Assembly: GCF_035917275.1 (NCBI RefSeq) | Contig: NZ_CP108509.1 | Coordinates: 930,001 to 994,000, forward strand | From: Streptomyces sp. NBC_01237 | GTDB lineage: Bacteria; Actinomycetota; Actinomycetes; Streptomycetales; Streptomycetaceae | DNA: 64,000 bases | Direction of reading: 5' to 3' | Shown: piece after piece, positions 42,764 to 53,489 of the stretch | Layout of the letters: every line of letters starts with the position of its first letter | How positions within the stretch are numbered: the stretch's first letter is position 1 | Notes under the pieces: generated by a model | Databases searched by the model: none | Told to the model about the DNA's origin: nothing | What the model saw: only the letters and a program-made list of their open reading frames with translations | Made by a program: the position numbers and the translations under genes

Positions 42764-43686
42764 CCACGATCCGGCCGGGTACGACGGGAATACCGACCGC
42801 CACCGCCGAGAACAGGATCCGGGCGGCGTTCGACGAAGCCGGGGTCGAGGGATTCTTCCTCGCCCGCGAGATCGACGGGGACCGCACGATCGGCGTCTCG
42901 GCGGACGAACCGGTCGTTCTCGCCTCGGTGTTCAAGATCCCGGTCGCCCTCGCCTACGCCCGCGAGGCCGCCGCCGGGCGGCTGGAGCGGACCGAGCGTC
43001 TCGCGGTGGACACACGGTACCGGGACGGTGGAATCGGCACGTCCGGCTGCGCCGACCCGATCGAGATGAGCCTGCGCGACCTCGTCCACCTGATGCTGAC
43101 GATGAGCGACAACGCCGCCACCGACGTGGTGCTGGCCCGGGTCGGTCTCGACACGGTCAATGGCCTGCTCCGTGAACTCGGCCTGGAGCACACCCATCTG
43201 ATCGGCGGCTGTCTCGAACTGATCAGCTCGCTCCTCGCGGACCTCGGCGCGTCCACCGAGGCCGAGGCGCACGCGAAGCTGGCGGCGCTGGGGCCGGAGC
43301 GGATCATGGAGCTCTCGGTGTGCGTGCCGGAGCTCACCACCCGCTCCACGGCCCGGGAGACCGCCGAACTGCTCGCCCGTATCTGGCGTGACGAGGCCGG
43401 TTCCGCGGTCGCCTGTGCCGAGGTGCGGGCCGTGATGGCCCAGCAGATCTGGCCGCACCGGCTCGGCTCCGGGTTCGACGACAGCTACCGGCTGGCCGCG
43501 AAGACCGGGACGCTGCCGGGCTGGCGCAATGAGGCCGGGGTGATCGAACATCCGGGCGGCGGGCGCTGGGCGGTGGCCGTCTTCACCCGGTCCGACACCC
43601 CCGACCTGCGCAATCCCCGGGCGGACCGGGTGATCGGGCAGGTGGCGCGACTGGCCGTCGACGAACTCCGATCCCTTAGTTTGTGA
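42760..43686 (+). CDS. Class A beta-lactamase-like serine hydrolase, cytoplasmic
   Basis: About 308 residues. The penicillin-recognising motifs are in order: SVFKIP (S-x-x-K), MSDNAAT (S-D-N) and AAKTGTLPG (K-T-G). The omega-loop Glu of true class A beta-lactamases is not clear; the matching stretch reads LTTRSTARETA. No signal peptide is visible, so resistance to external beta-lactams is unlikely. An intracellular amidase or peptidase role on cyclic or D-residue peptides fits the operon better. I start at the ATG at 42760, which overlaps the racemase stop (ATGA); an ATG four codons earlier (42748) is possible. Its stop overlaps the regulator gene downstream. Confidence 0.85.
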   Translation: MTTIRPGTTGIPTATAENRIRAAFDEAGVEGFFLAREIDGDRTIGVSADEPVVLASVFKIPVALAYAREAAAGRLERTERLAVDTRYRDGGIGTSGCADPIEMSLRDLVHLMLTMSDNAATDVVLARVGLDTVNGLLRELGLEHTHLIGGCLELISSLLADLGASTEAEAHAKLAALGPERIMELSVCVPELTTRSTARETAELLARIWRDEAGSAVACAEVRAVMAQQIWPHRLGSGFDDSYRLAAKTGTLPGWRNEAGVIEHPGGGRWAVAVFTRSDTPDLRNPRADRVIGQVARLAVDELRSLSL

Positions 43687-45287
43687 CGATGACGGAGCAG
43701 CCGCGGGCCGTGCTCGGCCGGATACTCACGGATCTGGGATCGACGCTGATCGAGGTGGTGGCCGGGGAGGCGGATCCGGCCCGTGCCGTGACCGGGGTGC
43801 TGATCCAGGACCCGTTGGACGAGCCGGCCCGGCTGCCGGGCGCGGTGGTACTCGGCGTCGGGGTGTACGGCGCCGAGCAGGTCGCCGCCCTCGTCGACCG
43901 TTCCGCCGGTCTCGGCGCGGCGGCCGTGGTGGTCCGGTCGCCGGTCCCGGTGGAGGGGCCGGTGTCCGAGGCGGCCGCGCGCACCGGCCTCACCGTGCTG
44001 GGCCTGACCCCGGGCGCGTCCTGGGCGCAGGTGGCGGCGCTGCTGCGGTCGCTGCTCGCCGTCGACGAACTGGGCACGGTGGGCGGTCCCGACGAGGCCG
44101 ACGGCGGTGAGCCGCTGGCCGGGGATCTGTTCGCCCTGGCCAACGCGACGGCCGGGCTCCTGGACGGCCCGGTCACCGTGGAGGACCGCAACGGGCGGGT
44201 GCTGGCGTTCTCCAGTCGGCAGGACGAGGGCGACGAGGCCAGGATCGCGACCGTCCTGGACCGTCAGGTGCCCGCGGAGAAGCTGCGGGCGCTGGAGGAG
44301 CGCGGCGCCTTCCACGCCCTGTACCGCAACGAGGGTCCGGTCTTCGTGGAGGGCATCTCCGCCAAGCCGCGGGTCGCGATCGCCGTCCGGGCGGGCGGTG
44401 AGATCCTCGGTTCGATCTGGGTCGTCGTCGAGGGCCCGCTGAGCGAGGACCGTACGCAGTCCCTGCACGAGGCGGCGAAGGTGGCGGCCCTGCATCTGCT
44501 GCGGCAGCGGACGGGCGAGGACGTCGAGCGCCGGCTGCGCGCGGATCTGCTCGCCACCGTGCTGGAGGGCGGCCCGCACGCGCCCCAGGCCGCCATCCGG
44601 CTGGGCCTTTCGGTGCAGCCCGCCTGCGTCCTGGCCCTGGCGGTCACCGGAGAGGCGTCCGCGCCCGACCGGGCGGCGGCGGGCGAGCGCGTCGCGGAGG
44701 CCCTCGCCCTGCATCTGTCGGCGATCCACCCCCGTACGGCGGCGGCCTCGCTGGGTGGTGTCAGTTACGCGGTTCTGCCGACGAGTTCGGACGAGCAGGC
44801 GCTGCGGGTGGCCGAGGCGTTCCTGGGCCGCATCGGCGGTCGGGTCCCGGCCGTCATAGGCGTCGGCAGGCTCGCCGCGCGCCCGGCCGAGCTGCGACGT
44901 TCCCGCGCGGATGCGGACCGGGCGCTGCGGGTGCTCTGCTCCGGGCGCTCGGCGCGCCGGGCGGCCCGGCTGTCGGACGTCTACGCCGCCTCGCTGCTGG
45001 AGGAGCTGACGGACCGGATCGCCGCCGAGGACGATCTTCCCGACGGTCCGGTGGTCCGGCTGCGCGCCTACGACGCGCGGCACCACACCGCCCTCACCGA
45101 GACGCTGGACGCCTGGCTGAGCACGTTCGGTGATGTGATCGCCGCCGCGGCCACCGTCCACATCCACCCCAATACCTTCCGGTACCGGCTCAAGCGGCTG
45201 GCCGTGGTGGCGGGCATCGACCTCGGCGACCCGGAGGCACGGTTCGAGGCCATGCTCCAGTTGCGGCTGCGGCCGCCCGGTCCGTGA
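43683..45287 (+). CDS. PucR/CdaR-family transcriptional regulator
   Basis: A 534-residue regulator. The N-terminal PucR-like ligand domain spans about residues 15-130, and a GAF-like part (about 150-270; GPVTVEDRNGRVLAFSS) follows. The C-terminal HTH_30 has the diagnostic VHIHPNTFRYRLKRL near residue 500. PucR/CdaR proteins sense a catabolic substrate and activate the genes for its use (purines, sugar diacids, amino acids). The GTG overlaps the stop of the beta-lactamase-like gene (GTGA), which makes it the last of eleven co-transcribed genes. It most likely controls this operon from the 30688-30931 promoter region in response to an imported peptide or D-amino acid. Confidence 0.88.
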   Translation: MTMTEQPRAVLGRILTDLGSTLIEVVAGEADPARAVTGVLIQDPLDEPARLPGAVVLGVGVYGAEQVAALVDRSAGLGAAAVVVRSPVPVEGPVSEAAARTGLTVLGLTPGASWAQVAALLRSLLAVDELGTVGGPDEADGGEPLAGDLFALANATAGLLDGPVTVEDRNGRVLAFSSRQDEGDEARIATVLDRQVPAEKLRALEERGAFHALYRNEGPVFVEGISAKPRVAIAVRAGGEILGSIWVVVEGPLSEDRTQSLHEAAKVAALHLLRQRTGEDVERRLRADLLATVLEGGPHAPQAAIRLGLSVQPACVLALAVTGEASAPDRAAAGERVAEALALHLSAIHPRTAAASLGGVSYAVLPTSSDEQALRVAEAFLGRIGGRVPAVIGVGRLAARPAELRRSRADADRALRVLCSGRSARRAARLSDVYAASLLEELTDRIAAEDDLPDGPVVRLRAYDARHHTALTETLDAWLSTFGDVIAAAATVHIHPNTFRYRLKRLAVVAGIDLGDPEARFEAMLQLRLRPPGP

Positions 45288-45333
45288 TCCCCGGTACGCC
45301 GACCGGGCCCGTTCGGCCGCCGCTGTGGCGGGC

Positions 45334-46347
45334 TCATCGCAGGGCGTGCACCGCCGCCCCGAACAGCGCCGGTGCGCGCTGGGCCGCGGTGACGATCAGA
45401 CGGCCTCCGCCGGGGTACCGGGCCGCCCTCAGCAGGGCTTCGGTGAGCAGCCGGTGACGTCTCGTCAGCCGGGCCCAGTGCCGGGGGTAGTCCTGGGGGC
45501 GGCCTGTGGCCAGGCAGCCGATCGCCGCGGTGGCCGTCGCCATGGCCAGGGCGATGCCCTCCCCCGTCAGCGCGTCGATGTAGCCCGCCGCGTCGCCGAC
45601 CAGCAGGACACGTCCGGCCCGCAGGCTCCGGGCTCCCTGCCGCAGGGGTCCGGCGCCGCGCACGGGGGTGGCGTCCAGGCCGTCGAGTACGGCGGCGAGC
45701 GCGGGGAAGGCGGTCAGGTGCCGCGCGTAGGGGCGGCGGTCGCGGCTGAGTACGGCCACGCCCACGAGGTGCTCCCCGACGGGTGTCACATAGGCCTCGC
45801 CCTGCCGGGACCAGTGGACTTCGACGAAGTCCGTCCAGGGGGCGATCCGGTAGTGGCGGCGCAGCCCGTAGCGCCGCGGCGCCGCGGCGGGGCGGTCGAG
45901 GCCCAGTTCACGGCGGAGCGGGGAGTGCAGACCGTCCGCGGCGATGAGCCAGCGGGCGGTGAGTCCCATCGCGCCGACGCTGTCGTGGTGCTGGCGGACG
46001 CCGGTCACCTTGCCCGGTACGACCCGGACGCCGAGTTCCACGGCCCGCCGGTGCAGCGCGGTGTGCAGTTCGGTCCGCCGTACGCCGAGCCCCCGGCCGT
46101 CGCGGAACGCCGCCTGGGCGCTGCGGCCGCCTTCGAGGTAGCGGATTCCCCGCAGTTCGCGGCCGGAGGGCCGCACTCCCAGCGCCCGCAGGGCCGCGAC
46201 CCCGCTCGGCATGATCCCCTCGCCGCACGCCTTGTCGACGGGGGTGGTGCGGGGTTCGACCACGACGGTGTCCATCCCCGCGCGGGCCGCCGCGATCGCC
46301 GCGGCCAGGCCGGCCGGGCCGCCGCCGGCCACCAGGACGTCGATCAC
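45334..46347 (-). CDS. FAD-dependent oxidoreductase (SrsC-like / geranylgeranyl reductase family)
   Basis: A 337-residue flavoprotein. The dinucleotide fold is VLVAGGGPAGLAAAIAAARAG; it is followed by KACGEGIMPSG, a motif of the geranylgeranyl reductase/aromatic hydroxylase group, and the second FAD motif RVLLVGDAAGYIDALTGEGI. In the Streptomyces griseus srsABC operon the third gene encodes a flavin hydroxylase that oxidises methylated alkylresorcinols to quinones; the gene order here is the same. The GTG at 46347 overlaps the methyltransferase stop (GTGA). The alternative, a reductase acting on prenyl double bonds, deserves thought because a UbiA prenyltransferase lies nearby. Hence SrsC-like is a context-based call. 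Confidence 0.82.
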   Translation of the reverse strand: MIDVLVAGGGPAGLAAAIAAARAGMDTVVVEPRTTPVDKACGEGIMPSGVAALRALGVRPSGRELRGIRYLEGGRSAQAAFRDGRGLGVRRTELHTALHRRAVELGVRVVPGKVTGVRQHHDSVGAMGLTARWLIAADGLHSPLRRELGLDRPAAAPRRYGLRRHYRIAPWTDFVEVHWSRQGEAYVTPVGEHLVGVAVLSRDRRPYARHLTAFPALAAVLDGLDATPVRGAGPLRQGARSLRAGRVLLVGDAAGYIDALTGEGIALAMATATAAIGCLATGRPQDYPRHWARLTRRHRLLTEALLRAARYPGGGRLIVTAAQRAPALFGAAVHALR

Positions 46348-46871
46348 ACCCGCACCTGCGCTTCCGGCATACGTGCCAGTGCCCCGTCCTCGCACCGGAC
46401 CCGCACGACCATCAGGGCGGCGTTGAGCAGGGTGAACACGGTGGCGGTCACCCAGGCGCCATGGACCAGGGGCAGCGCCAGTCCTTCGGCGGCGACCGCG
46501 ACGTAGTTGGGGTGGCGCAGCCACCGGTAGGGCCCGCCGGTCACCAGGGGCAGGCCCGGAACGACGATGACGCGGGTGTTCCACCGGTGTCCGAGCGTGC
46601 GGATGCACCACCAGCGCAGTGCCTGCGCGGCGAGGACCACGGCCGCCATGGTCCAGCCGAGCAGCGGCGGGAACGGGCGTCCGGTCAGCGCGACTTCGGC
46701 CAGGCAGCCCGCCAGCAGGCCCGTGTGCAGGGCGACCATCGCCGGGTAGTGCTCCCGGCCGGCCTCCGTGCCGCCGCGGGCCAGGCTCCAGCGGGTGTGG
46801 CGCCGGGCCACGGCGAGTTCGGCGAGGCGTTCGGCCGCGACGGCCAGCACCAGCGCGGTGTACCAGATCAT
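46344..46871 (-). CDS. srsB: Isoprenylcysteine carboxyl methyltransferase-family protein (SrsB-like)
   Basis: A 175-residue membrane protein with four or five helices and the ICMT-family C-terminal motif GGPYRWLRHPNYVAV near residue 115, where S-adenosylmethionine binds. Despite the family name, bacterial members next to type III polyketide synthases O-methylate alkylresorcinols (SrsB in S. griseus). Its position directly after the type III PKS gene, 12 bases away, and its overlap with the flavoenzyme gene reproduce the srsABC order. It would act in the membrane on the lipid phenol. Assignment as SrsB rests on family and gene order together. Confidence 0.87.
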   Translation of the reverse strand: MIWYTALVLAVAAERLAELAVARRHTRWSLARGGTEAGREHYPAMVALHTGLLAGCLAEVALTGRPFPPLLGWTMAAVVLAAQALRWWCIRTLGHRWNTRVIVVPGLPLVTGGPYRWLRHPNYVAVAAEGLALPLVHGAWVTATVFTLLNAALMVVRVRCEDGALARMPEAQVRV

Positions 46872-46883
46872 GTGTCCTCCGTC

Positions 46884-47939
46884 CTACCAGCGCAGCAGCA
46901 CCAGTTCGCAGCAGAATCCGGGTCCCATGGCCATCAGCAGACCGGGCGTTCCCGGTTCGGGCCGCCGCTCCGCCAGCGTGTCCCGAAGGACGTGCAGGAC
47001 CGAGGACGAGGACAGATTGCCCACGTCGGCCAGTGAGCGCCGGGTGACGTCGAGGGCGTTCTCGGGCAGTGCGAGGGCCTCGGAGACGGCTTCGAGCACT
47101 TTGGGGCCGCCCGGATGGCACACCCAGTGGGCGATGTCCTTCGGTTTGAGGCCGTGTTCCGCCAGGAATCCGCTCACGTCGTCGGCGAGATACCGGCGGA
47201 CCACGTCGGGGACGGCCGGGTCGAGCACCACCTTGAAGCCGGTGCTGCGGACGTCCCAGCCCATGATGTGCTCGGTGTCCGGGTACATCCGGCTCCGGGT
47301 GGCGACCACCTCGGGGCCGGCGGTGCGGGGCCGGCGGTCTCCGGTGACGACGACGGCGGCCGCACCGTCGCCGAACAGCGCGGTCGCCACCAGGTTGGCG
47401 GGGGTCACGTCATCGCGCTGGAAGGTGAGGGAGCAGAGCTCGACCGAGAGCAGTACGGCGACGTGGTCGGGCGCGCCGAGCAGATAGTCGTGCAGCCGGG
47501 CCACCCCGGCCGCTCCGGCGACGCATCCCAGGCCGAAGACCGGCAGCCTCTTGACGTCCTGCCGCAGGCCGAGGCGGCCCACGAGCCGGGCGTCGACGGA
47601 CGGCGCGGCCACTCCGGTGACGGAGGTGAACATGAGCAGGTCCACATCGGTGGCCCGCAGTCCGGCGGCGCGCAGTGCGCCGCGTACCGCCTCGGCGCCG
47701 AGGTCGACCGCAGCGCCGACGAACACGTCGTTGGCCCCGCCGAAGCCGTCGAGTGCGTCATAGCGTTCCAGCGGCAGGACCGTGTGGCGGTTGCGGACCT
47801 GCGCGTTCTCGTGGAGCCGGTCCAGTACGCGGCGGTCGGCGCCCGGCGGCAGGCAGGTGCGCGCCACCATGTCGGTGACCTCCCGCTGGGCGTGGCGGTG
47901 CGGTGGCAGGGCCCCGTGGACAGCTGCGATCCGGCTCAT
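46884..47939 (-). CDS. srsA: Type III polyketide synthase, alkylresorcinol synthase-like (SrsA-like)
   Basis: A 351-residue chalcone synthase-fold enzyme with the triad visible: Cys in VFGLGCVAGAAG (about residue 138), His in HWVCHPGG and Asn in DVGNLSSSSV. The C-terminal GFCCELVLLRW matches the family end (GPGFCCE). Homologues in Streptomyces condense a long-chain acyl starter with malonyl-type extenders to make alkylresorcinols, the phenolic lipids that replace some membrane lipid and affect beta-lactam tolerance. The starter chain cannot be read. It is the first gene of a three-gene operon and is divergent from a UbiA-type prenyltransferase, 118 bases away, which suggests shared control. 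Confidence 0.92.
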   Translation of the reverse strand: MSRIAAVHGALPPHRHAQREVTDMVARTCLPPGADRRVLDRLHENAQVRNRHTVLPLERYDALDGFGGANDVFVGAAVDLGAEAVRGALRAAGLRATDVDLLMFTSVTGVAAPSVDARLVGRLGLRQDVKRLPVFGLGCVAGAAGVARLHDYLLGAPDHVAVLLSVELCSLTFQRDDVTPANLVATALFGDGAAAVVVTGDRRPRTAGPEVVATRSRMYPDTEHIMGWDVRSTGFKVVLDPAVPDVVRRYLADDVSGFLAEHGLKPKDIAHWVCHPGGPKVLEAVSEALALPENALDVTRRSLADVGNLSSSSVLHVLRDTLAERRPEPGTPGLLMAMGPGFCCELVLLRW

Positions 47940-48057
47940 CCCGACTCCTGCTTAGGCGGCGTCATGGCCCCATCCTGCCCCCAGAAGTGGATGAATCGCC
48001 GTAAACGACCCGTGCGGCTGTCGTGTTGGCCCGGCCCCGGGTCCGTACGATCAGCCG

Positions 48058-48927
48058 ATGGACAACCCGGACGAACCGGCCATGACCGTGGCGGTCACCC
48101 CGCCGTTCCACCGCGCTGCGGGGCTAGCCATGGCCTGTCATCCCGGGCCGGTGGTCGCGGTGACGTCGCTGGCTGCCGCGCTGGCCGTCGCCGCCGGTTC
48201 GAGCGCGGCCCGTTGCCTCCTGATCGGCGCGGCCGTGCTGGCCGGTCAGCTCTCGGTCGGCTGGTGCAACGACGCCTACGACGCGCGGCGCGACGCCGAG
48301 GCCGGCCGCCGGGGAAAGCCGGTGGCCCTCGGGGCGGTGAGCCCCGGCGAGGTGTGGGCAGCGGCGTTCATCGCCCTCGCCCTGTGCGTACCGCTGTCGC
48401 TGGCCTGCGGCCCGCAGGCGGGTACGGTGCATCTGGCCGCGGTCGCCGCGGCGTGGCTGTACAACCTGCGGCTCAAGGCGACCGCCCTGTCCTGGCTCCC
48501 CTATGCGGCCGGATTCGGCGCGCTGCCGGCCGTGGTGACCCTGAGCCTGCCGGGCCACCCCTGGCCCGCGTGGTGGGCGGTGGGCGCCGGTGCGCTGCTC
48601 GGGTTCGCGGCCCATCTGGGCGACACGCTCGCGGACATCGCCGACGACGAGCGGGCCGGTATCCGCGGTCTGCCGCACCGGCTCGGCGCCACGGGCACCC
48701 GGCTGCTGCTGCCGCTCGCCCCGGCGGCGGCGACGGCGGTGCTGGTGCTGGGCCCCGCGGGGCCACCGGACCGGTGGGGCGCGGCCACGCTCGCGCTGGT
48801 CCTCCCGACGGCGTTCGCCGGACTCGTCCTGGGCCGGTTCTGGCGCAAGGCGGCTCTGGCGGGGACGGTGGCCGTGGCGGCGGTGGACCTGTCCCTGCTC
48901 CTGGTCCGGGGCAGCAGCTTCACCTGA
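48058..48927 (+). CDS. UbiA-family prenyltransferase
   Basis: A 289-residue membrane protein with about eight helices. Both aspartate-rich motifs of the UbiA superfamily are present: NDAYDARRDAEAGRRGKP (N-D-x2-D-x3-D, near residue 70) and DTLADIADDERAG near residue 195, which bind the prenyl diphosphate through magnesium. Members transfer prenyl chains to aromatic acceptors or make menaquinone- and digeranylgeranyl-type lipids. Divergent placement beside an alkylresorcinol operon suggests, without proof, that a phenolic lipid is its acceptor. A short CCCGCC-GAC-GGCGGG hairpin (48955-48969) follows the gene. Start codon choice between 48058 and a later ATG (residue 9) is open. Confidence 0.87.
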   Translation: MDNPDEPAMTVAVTPPFHRAAGLAMACHPGPVVAVTSLAAALAVAAGSSAARCLLIGAAVLAGQLSVGWCNDAYDARRDAEAGRRGKPVALGAVSPGEVWAAAFIALALCVPLSLACGPQAGTVHLAAVAAAWLYNLRLKATALSWLPYAAGFGALPAVVTLSLPGHPWPAWWAVGAGALLGFAAHLGDTLADIADDERAGIRGLPHRLGATGTRLLLPLAPAAATAVLVLGPAGPPDRWGAATLALVLPTAFAGLVLGRFWRKAALAGTVAVAAVDLSLLLVRGSSFT

Positions 48928-49042
48928 CCCCGCACCAGGAACGGGGGATCTCCTCCCGCCGACGGCGGGGGTCCCGGCCGCGGTCCCGTATTTTCCGGTC
49001 GCGGCACTATGAACTGATAGGTCCTCCCGCTACCCTCCGCGC

Positions 49043-50118
49043 ATGATTTCCACGGTTGTCTGGGGAACTGGCAACGTCGGCCGCGCGGCGATCCGCGCCG
49101 TCGAAGCACATCCGGCCCTCGCACTCACCGCCGTCATCGTCCACGACCCCGCCAAAGTCGGCCGGGACGCCGGTGACCTCGGCGGGACGGGCCGCCGTCT
49201 GGGGGTCGCCGCGACCGACGACGCCGCCGGTGTGCTGGCCGCCGGTCCGCGGGCGGTGGTGTACGCGGCGTCGGGCGACATCCGCCCCGACGAGGCCCTC
49301 GACGACATCTGCCGGGCGATCCGGGCCGGTGCCGTGGTCGTCACCCCCGCGCTGTACGCGCTCTACGACCAGCTCAACGCCCCCGCGGAGCTGCGGGAGC
49401 CGGTCCTGGCCGCCATCGCGGACGGCGGCGGCTCGCTGTTCGTCTCCGGAGTCGACCCCGGCTGGGGCAACGATGTGCTGCCCCTGCTGATCAGCGGCCT
49501 CGGCACCACCGTGGACGTGATCCGCTGCCAGGAGATCTTCGACTACTCCACCTACGACCAGGAGGACTCGGTCCGCGACCTGATCGGCATGGGCCGGCCG
49601 ATGGACTTCGAGCCGCTGATGCTCGCCCCGACGGTCCCCACGATGGTGTGGGGCGGGCAGATACGGCTGATGGCCAGGGCGCTCGGGGTCGAACTGGACG
49701 GGATTCGCGAGACGTTGGAGCGGTGCCCGCTGGAGACCGCGGTGACGACCAGGACGATGGGCGGGTTCGAGGCCGGTACGCAGGGTGCGGTGCGGTTCGA
49801 GGTGCAGGGCATCGTCGAGGGCGAGCCCCGCATCGTCATCGAGCACATCACCCGCATCCACCCCTCCTGCGCACCGCACTGGCCGAGCCCGCCCGACGGC
49901 GACGGCGCGCACCGGGTGGTCATCGAGGGCCGCCCGCGTATCGAGGTCACGGTGGAGGCCACCGACGAGGGCGAGAACCGGTCGGCGGGCGGGAACGCCA
50001 CCGCGGTCGGCCGCCTCGTGAGCGCCGTCGACTGGCTCGTGGCGGCGGAACCCGGACTGTACGACGCACTCGACGTCCCACTGCGCCCCGCAGTCGGCAG
50101 ACTCGGAAGGAGATCACG

Positions 50119-50122
<4 letters not shown>
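49043..50122 (+). CDS. DapB-like NAD(P)-dependent dehydrogenase
   Basis: A 359-residue protein with an N-terminal Rossmann motif VVWGTGNVGRAAIRAVEAHP and a C-terminal half like dihydrodipicolinate reductase/2,4-diaminopentanoate dehydrogenase relatives (VDPGWGNDVLPLLISG, CQEIFDYSTYDQEDSVRDLIGMG). Family members include amine dehydrogenases and many uncharacterised actinobacterial enzymes linked to lipid or steroid metabolism. It is not the lysine-pathway DapB, which is about 250 residues and lacks this middle segment. The stop overlaps the next gene (ATGA), an AhpD-like protein, so the two act together. Substrate unknown. Confidence 0.8.
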
Positions 50123-52279
<2,157 letters not shown>

Positions 52280-52355
52280 CTACTGTCGATCGCGTGGTAA
52301 GTCACTACATACCTGTGGGTAACTTGCACCGGATGCCCGGCATGATCCGGAATCA

Positions 52356-52400
52356 CCGATGGGCGGTGAAGGGGCCGAAAGCCCCTTCACCGCCCATCGG
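52356..52400 (-). terminator. Strong terminator behind the LysM/SLT gene
   Basis: A perfect 20-bp stem (52356-52375 with 52381-52400) and a five-base CGAAA loop lie 28 bases after the stop codon of the LysM/SLT gene. It is the longest perfect hairpin seen in the window. Confidence 0.8.
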
Positions 52401-52428
52401 TTCGTCCCACTGCCGGCACTGCCATGTA

Positions 52429-53337
52429 TCAGTAGGCCCCGAACACGTTGTCGATCGAGCCGTACTTGTCGGCGGCGTAGTTGCACGCGGCGGTGATGTT
52501 GGCGACCGGGTCGAGGCTGTCCATCGACGTACCGGGCACGTGGTACGCCTGGAAGGTCGGGTCGATGACCTGGAGGAGCCCCTTGGACGGGGTCCCGGCG
52601 ACGGCGTTCGAGTCCCAGTTGTTGACGACCTGCGGGTTGCCGGACGACTCACGCATGATGTTGCGGTGGATGCCGTCGTAGCTGCCGGGGATGCCGTGCT
52701 CGGCCATGACGGCCAGCGACTCCTTGATCCAGCCGTCGAGATCGTCCGTGTACGTCGCGGGCTGCTCGGCGGGGACGGTGGTGGTGTCGGCGACGGCGGT
52801 GGCCTCGGCGACGCCGTTCGCGGTCCCGGTGGTGTCGTCCGCCGGGGTCGTGGCGGCGGCACCGGGGGCACCGTGCGCGGCCTGCGGTGCGGCCGTCCGC
52901 TCGGAGCGGTCGGCACGGTCGCCACCCGCGGCCCGGTCCGACGACGCGTCGGAGGACTTGGAGCCGGTCACTGATGCGGCGCCGACCGACAGCTTCAGAC
53001 CGGGGTGAATCAGATCGGGGTTGCCGCCGACGGCCTCCCGGTTGTCCTCGTACAGCTTCTGCCAGCCGCCACCGAGGGAATACGCACGGGCGATCTTGGA
53101 AAGGGAATCACCCGCGATGACGGAATGAGTCGTCACGGCGCCCTTACCGACGGCGATTTCCTTGGCGGATACGGCAGTGGGCGCCTTTTCGGCGGTGGCG
53201 GATTGCGCGGGCGCCGCCGAGGCGACGGTCGCACCGGCCAGCGGAATCACGAGAGCGGCTCCGCCCGCACCCACGGCGATGATGCCGCGGGTCAGCGAAG
53301 TGGCCTTGAAACGACGGTGCTTACCCATGGAGGGCAT
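52429..53337 (-). CDS. Secreted LysM and lytic transglycosylase (SLT) domain protein
   Basis: A 302-residue secreted cell-wall enzyme. After an Arg/Lys start comes a signal peptide (GIIAVGAGGAALVIPLAGATVASA, cleaved about residue 42 before AP). A LysM domain follows (HSVIAGDSLSKIARAYSLGG to HPGLKLSV, about 70-120) that holds peptidoglycan, then a low-complexity Ala/Thr/Asp linker (about 120-200) and an SLT-like domain with the catalytic Glu in IMRESSGNP and the GLLQVIDPTFQAY motif. It cleaves or remodels peptidoglycan during growth or germination. The ATG at 53337 has GAGAGGA seven bases upstream. A ydaO-type riboswitch in its leader ties it to cyclic di-AMP, as known for rpf-type wall hydrolases of Streptomyces. 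Confidence 0.9.
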   Translation of the reverse strand: MPSMGKHRRFKATSLTRGIIAVGAGGAALVIPLAGATVASAAPAQSATAEKAPTAVSAKEIAVGKGAVTTHSVIAGDSLSKIARAYSLGGGWQKLYEDNREAVGGNPDLIHPGLKLSVGAASVTGSKSSDASSDRAAGGDRADRSERTAAPQAAHGAPGAAATTPADDTTGTANGVAEATAVADTTTVPAEQPATYTDDLDGWIKESLAVMAEHGIPGSYDGIHRNIMRESSGNPQVVNNWDSNAVAGTPSKGLLQVIDPTFQAYHVPGTSMDSLDPVANITAACNYAADKYGSIDNVFGAY

Positions 53338-53349
53338 GGTGGATTCCTC

Positions 53350-53485
53350 TCCGTCGCCTACGAGGTGAGCTGTCGGGTTCAGGCTGGAGTTGCCTGGCCG
53401 CACGCGAATGCGACTTCACCCCGAGCCGATCCGGATACCGGATCGGCGGCTTACCTGGGTCCCCCGCTCCTGCCGTACGTAAGTA
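53350..53485 (-). promoter_or_regulatory. ydaO-yuaA class riboswitch (cyclic di-AMP)
   Basis: On the minus strand, the leader of the LysM/SLT gene holds the conserved blocks of this class in order: GGAGCGGGGGACCCA near the 5' end, GGGGTGAAG, a variable hairpin, ACTCCAGCCTGAACCCG, then ACAGCTCACCTCGTAGGCG shortly before the ribosome site. In Streptomyces the same element is found before wall-hydrolase genes (rpfA and relatives), where c-di-AMP lowers expression. Boundaries are approximate, set by the conserved blocks. Confidence 0.82.
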
Positions 53486-53489
53486 GGTC

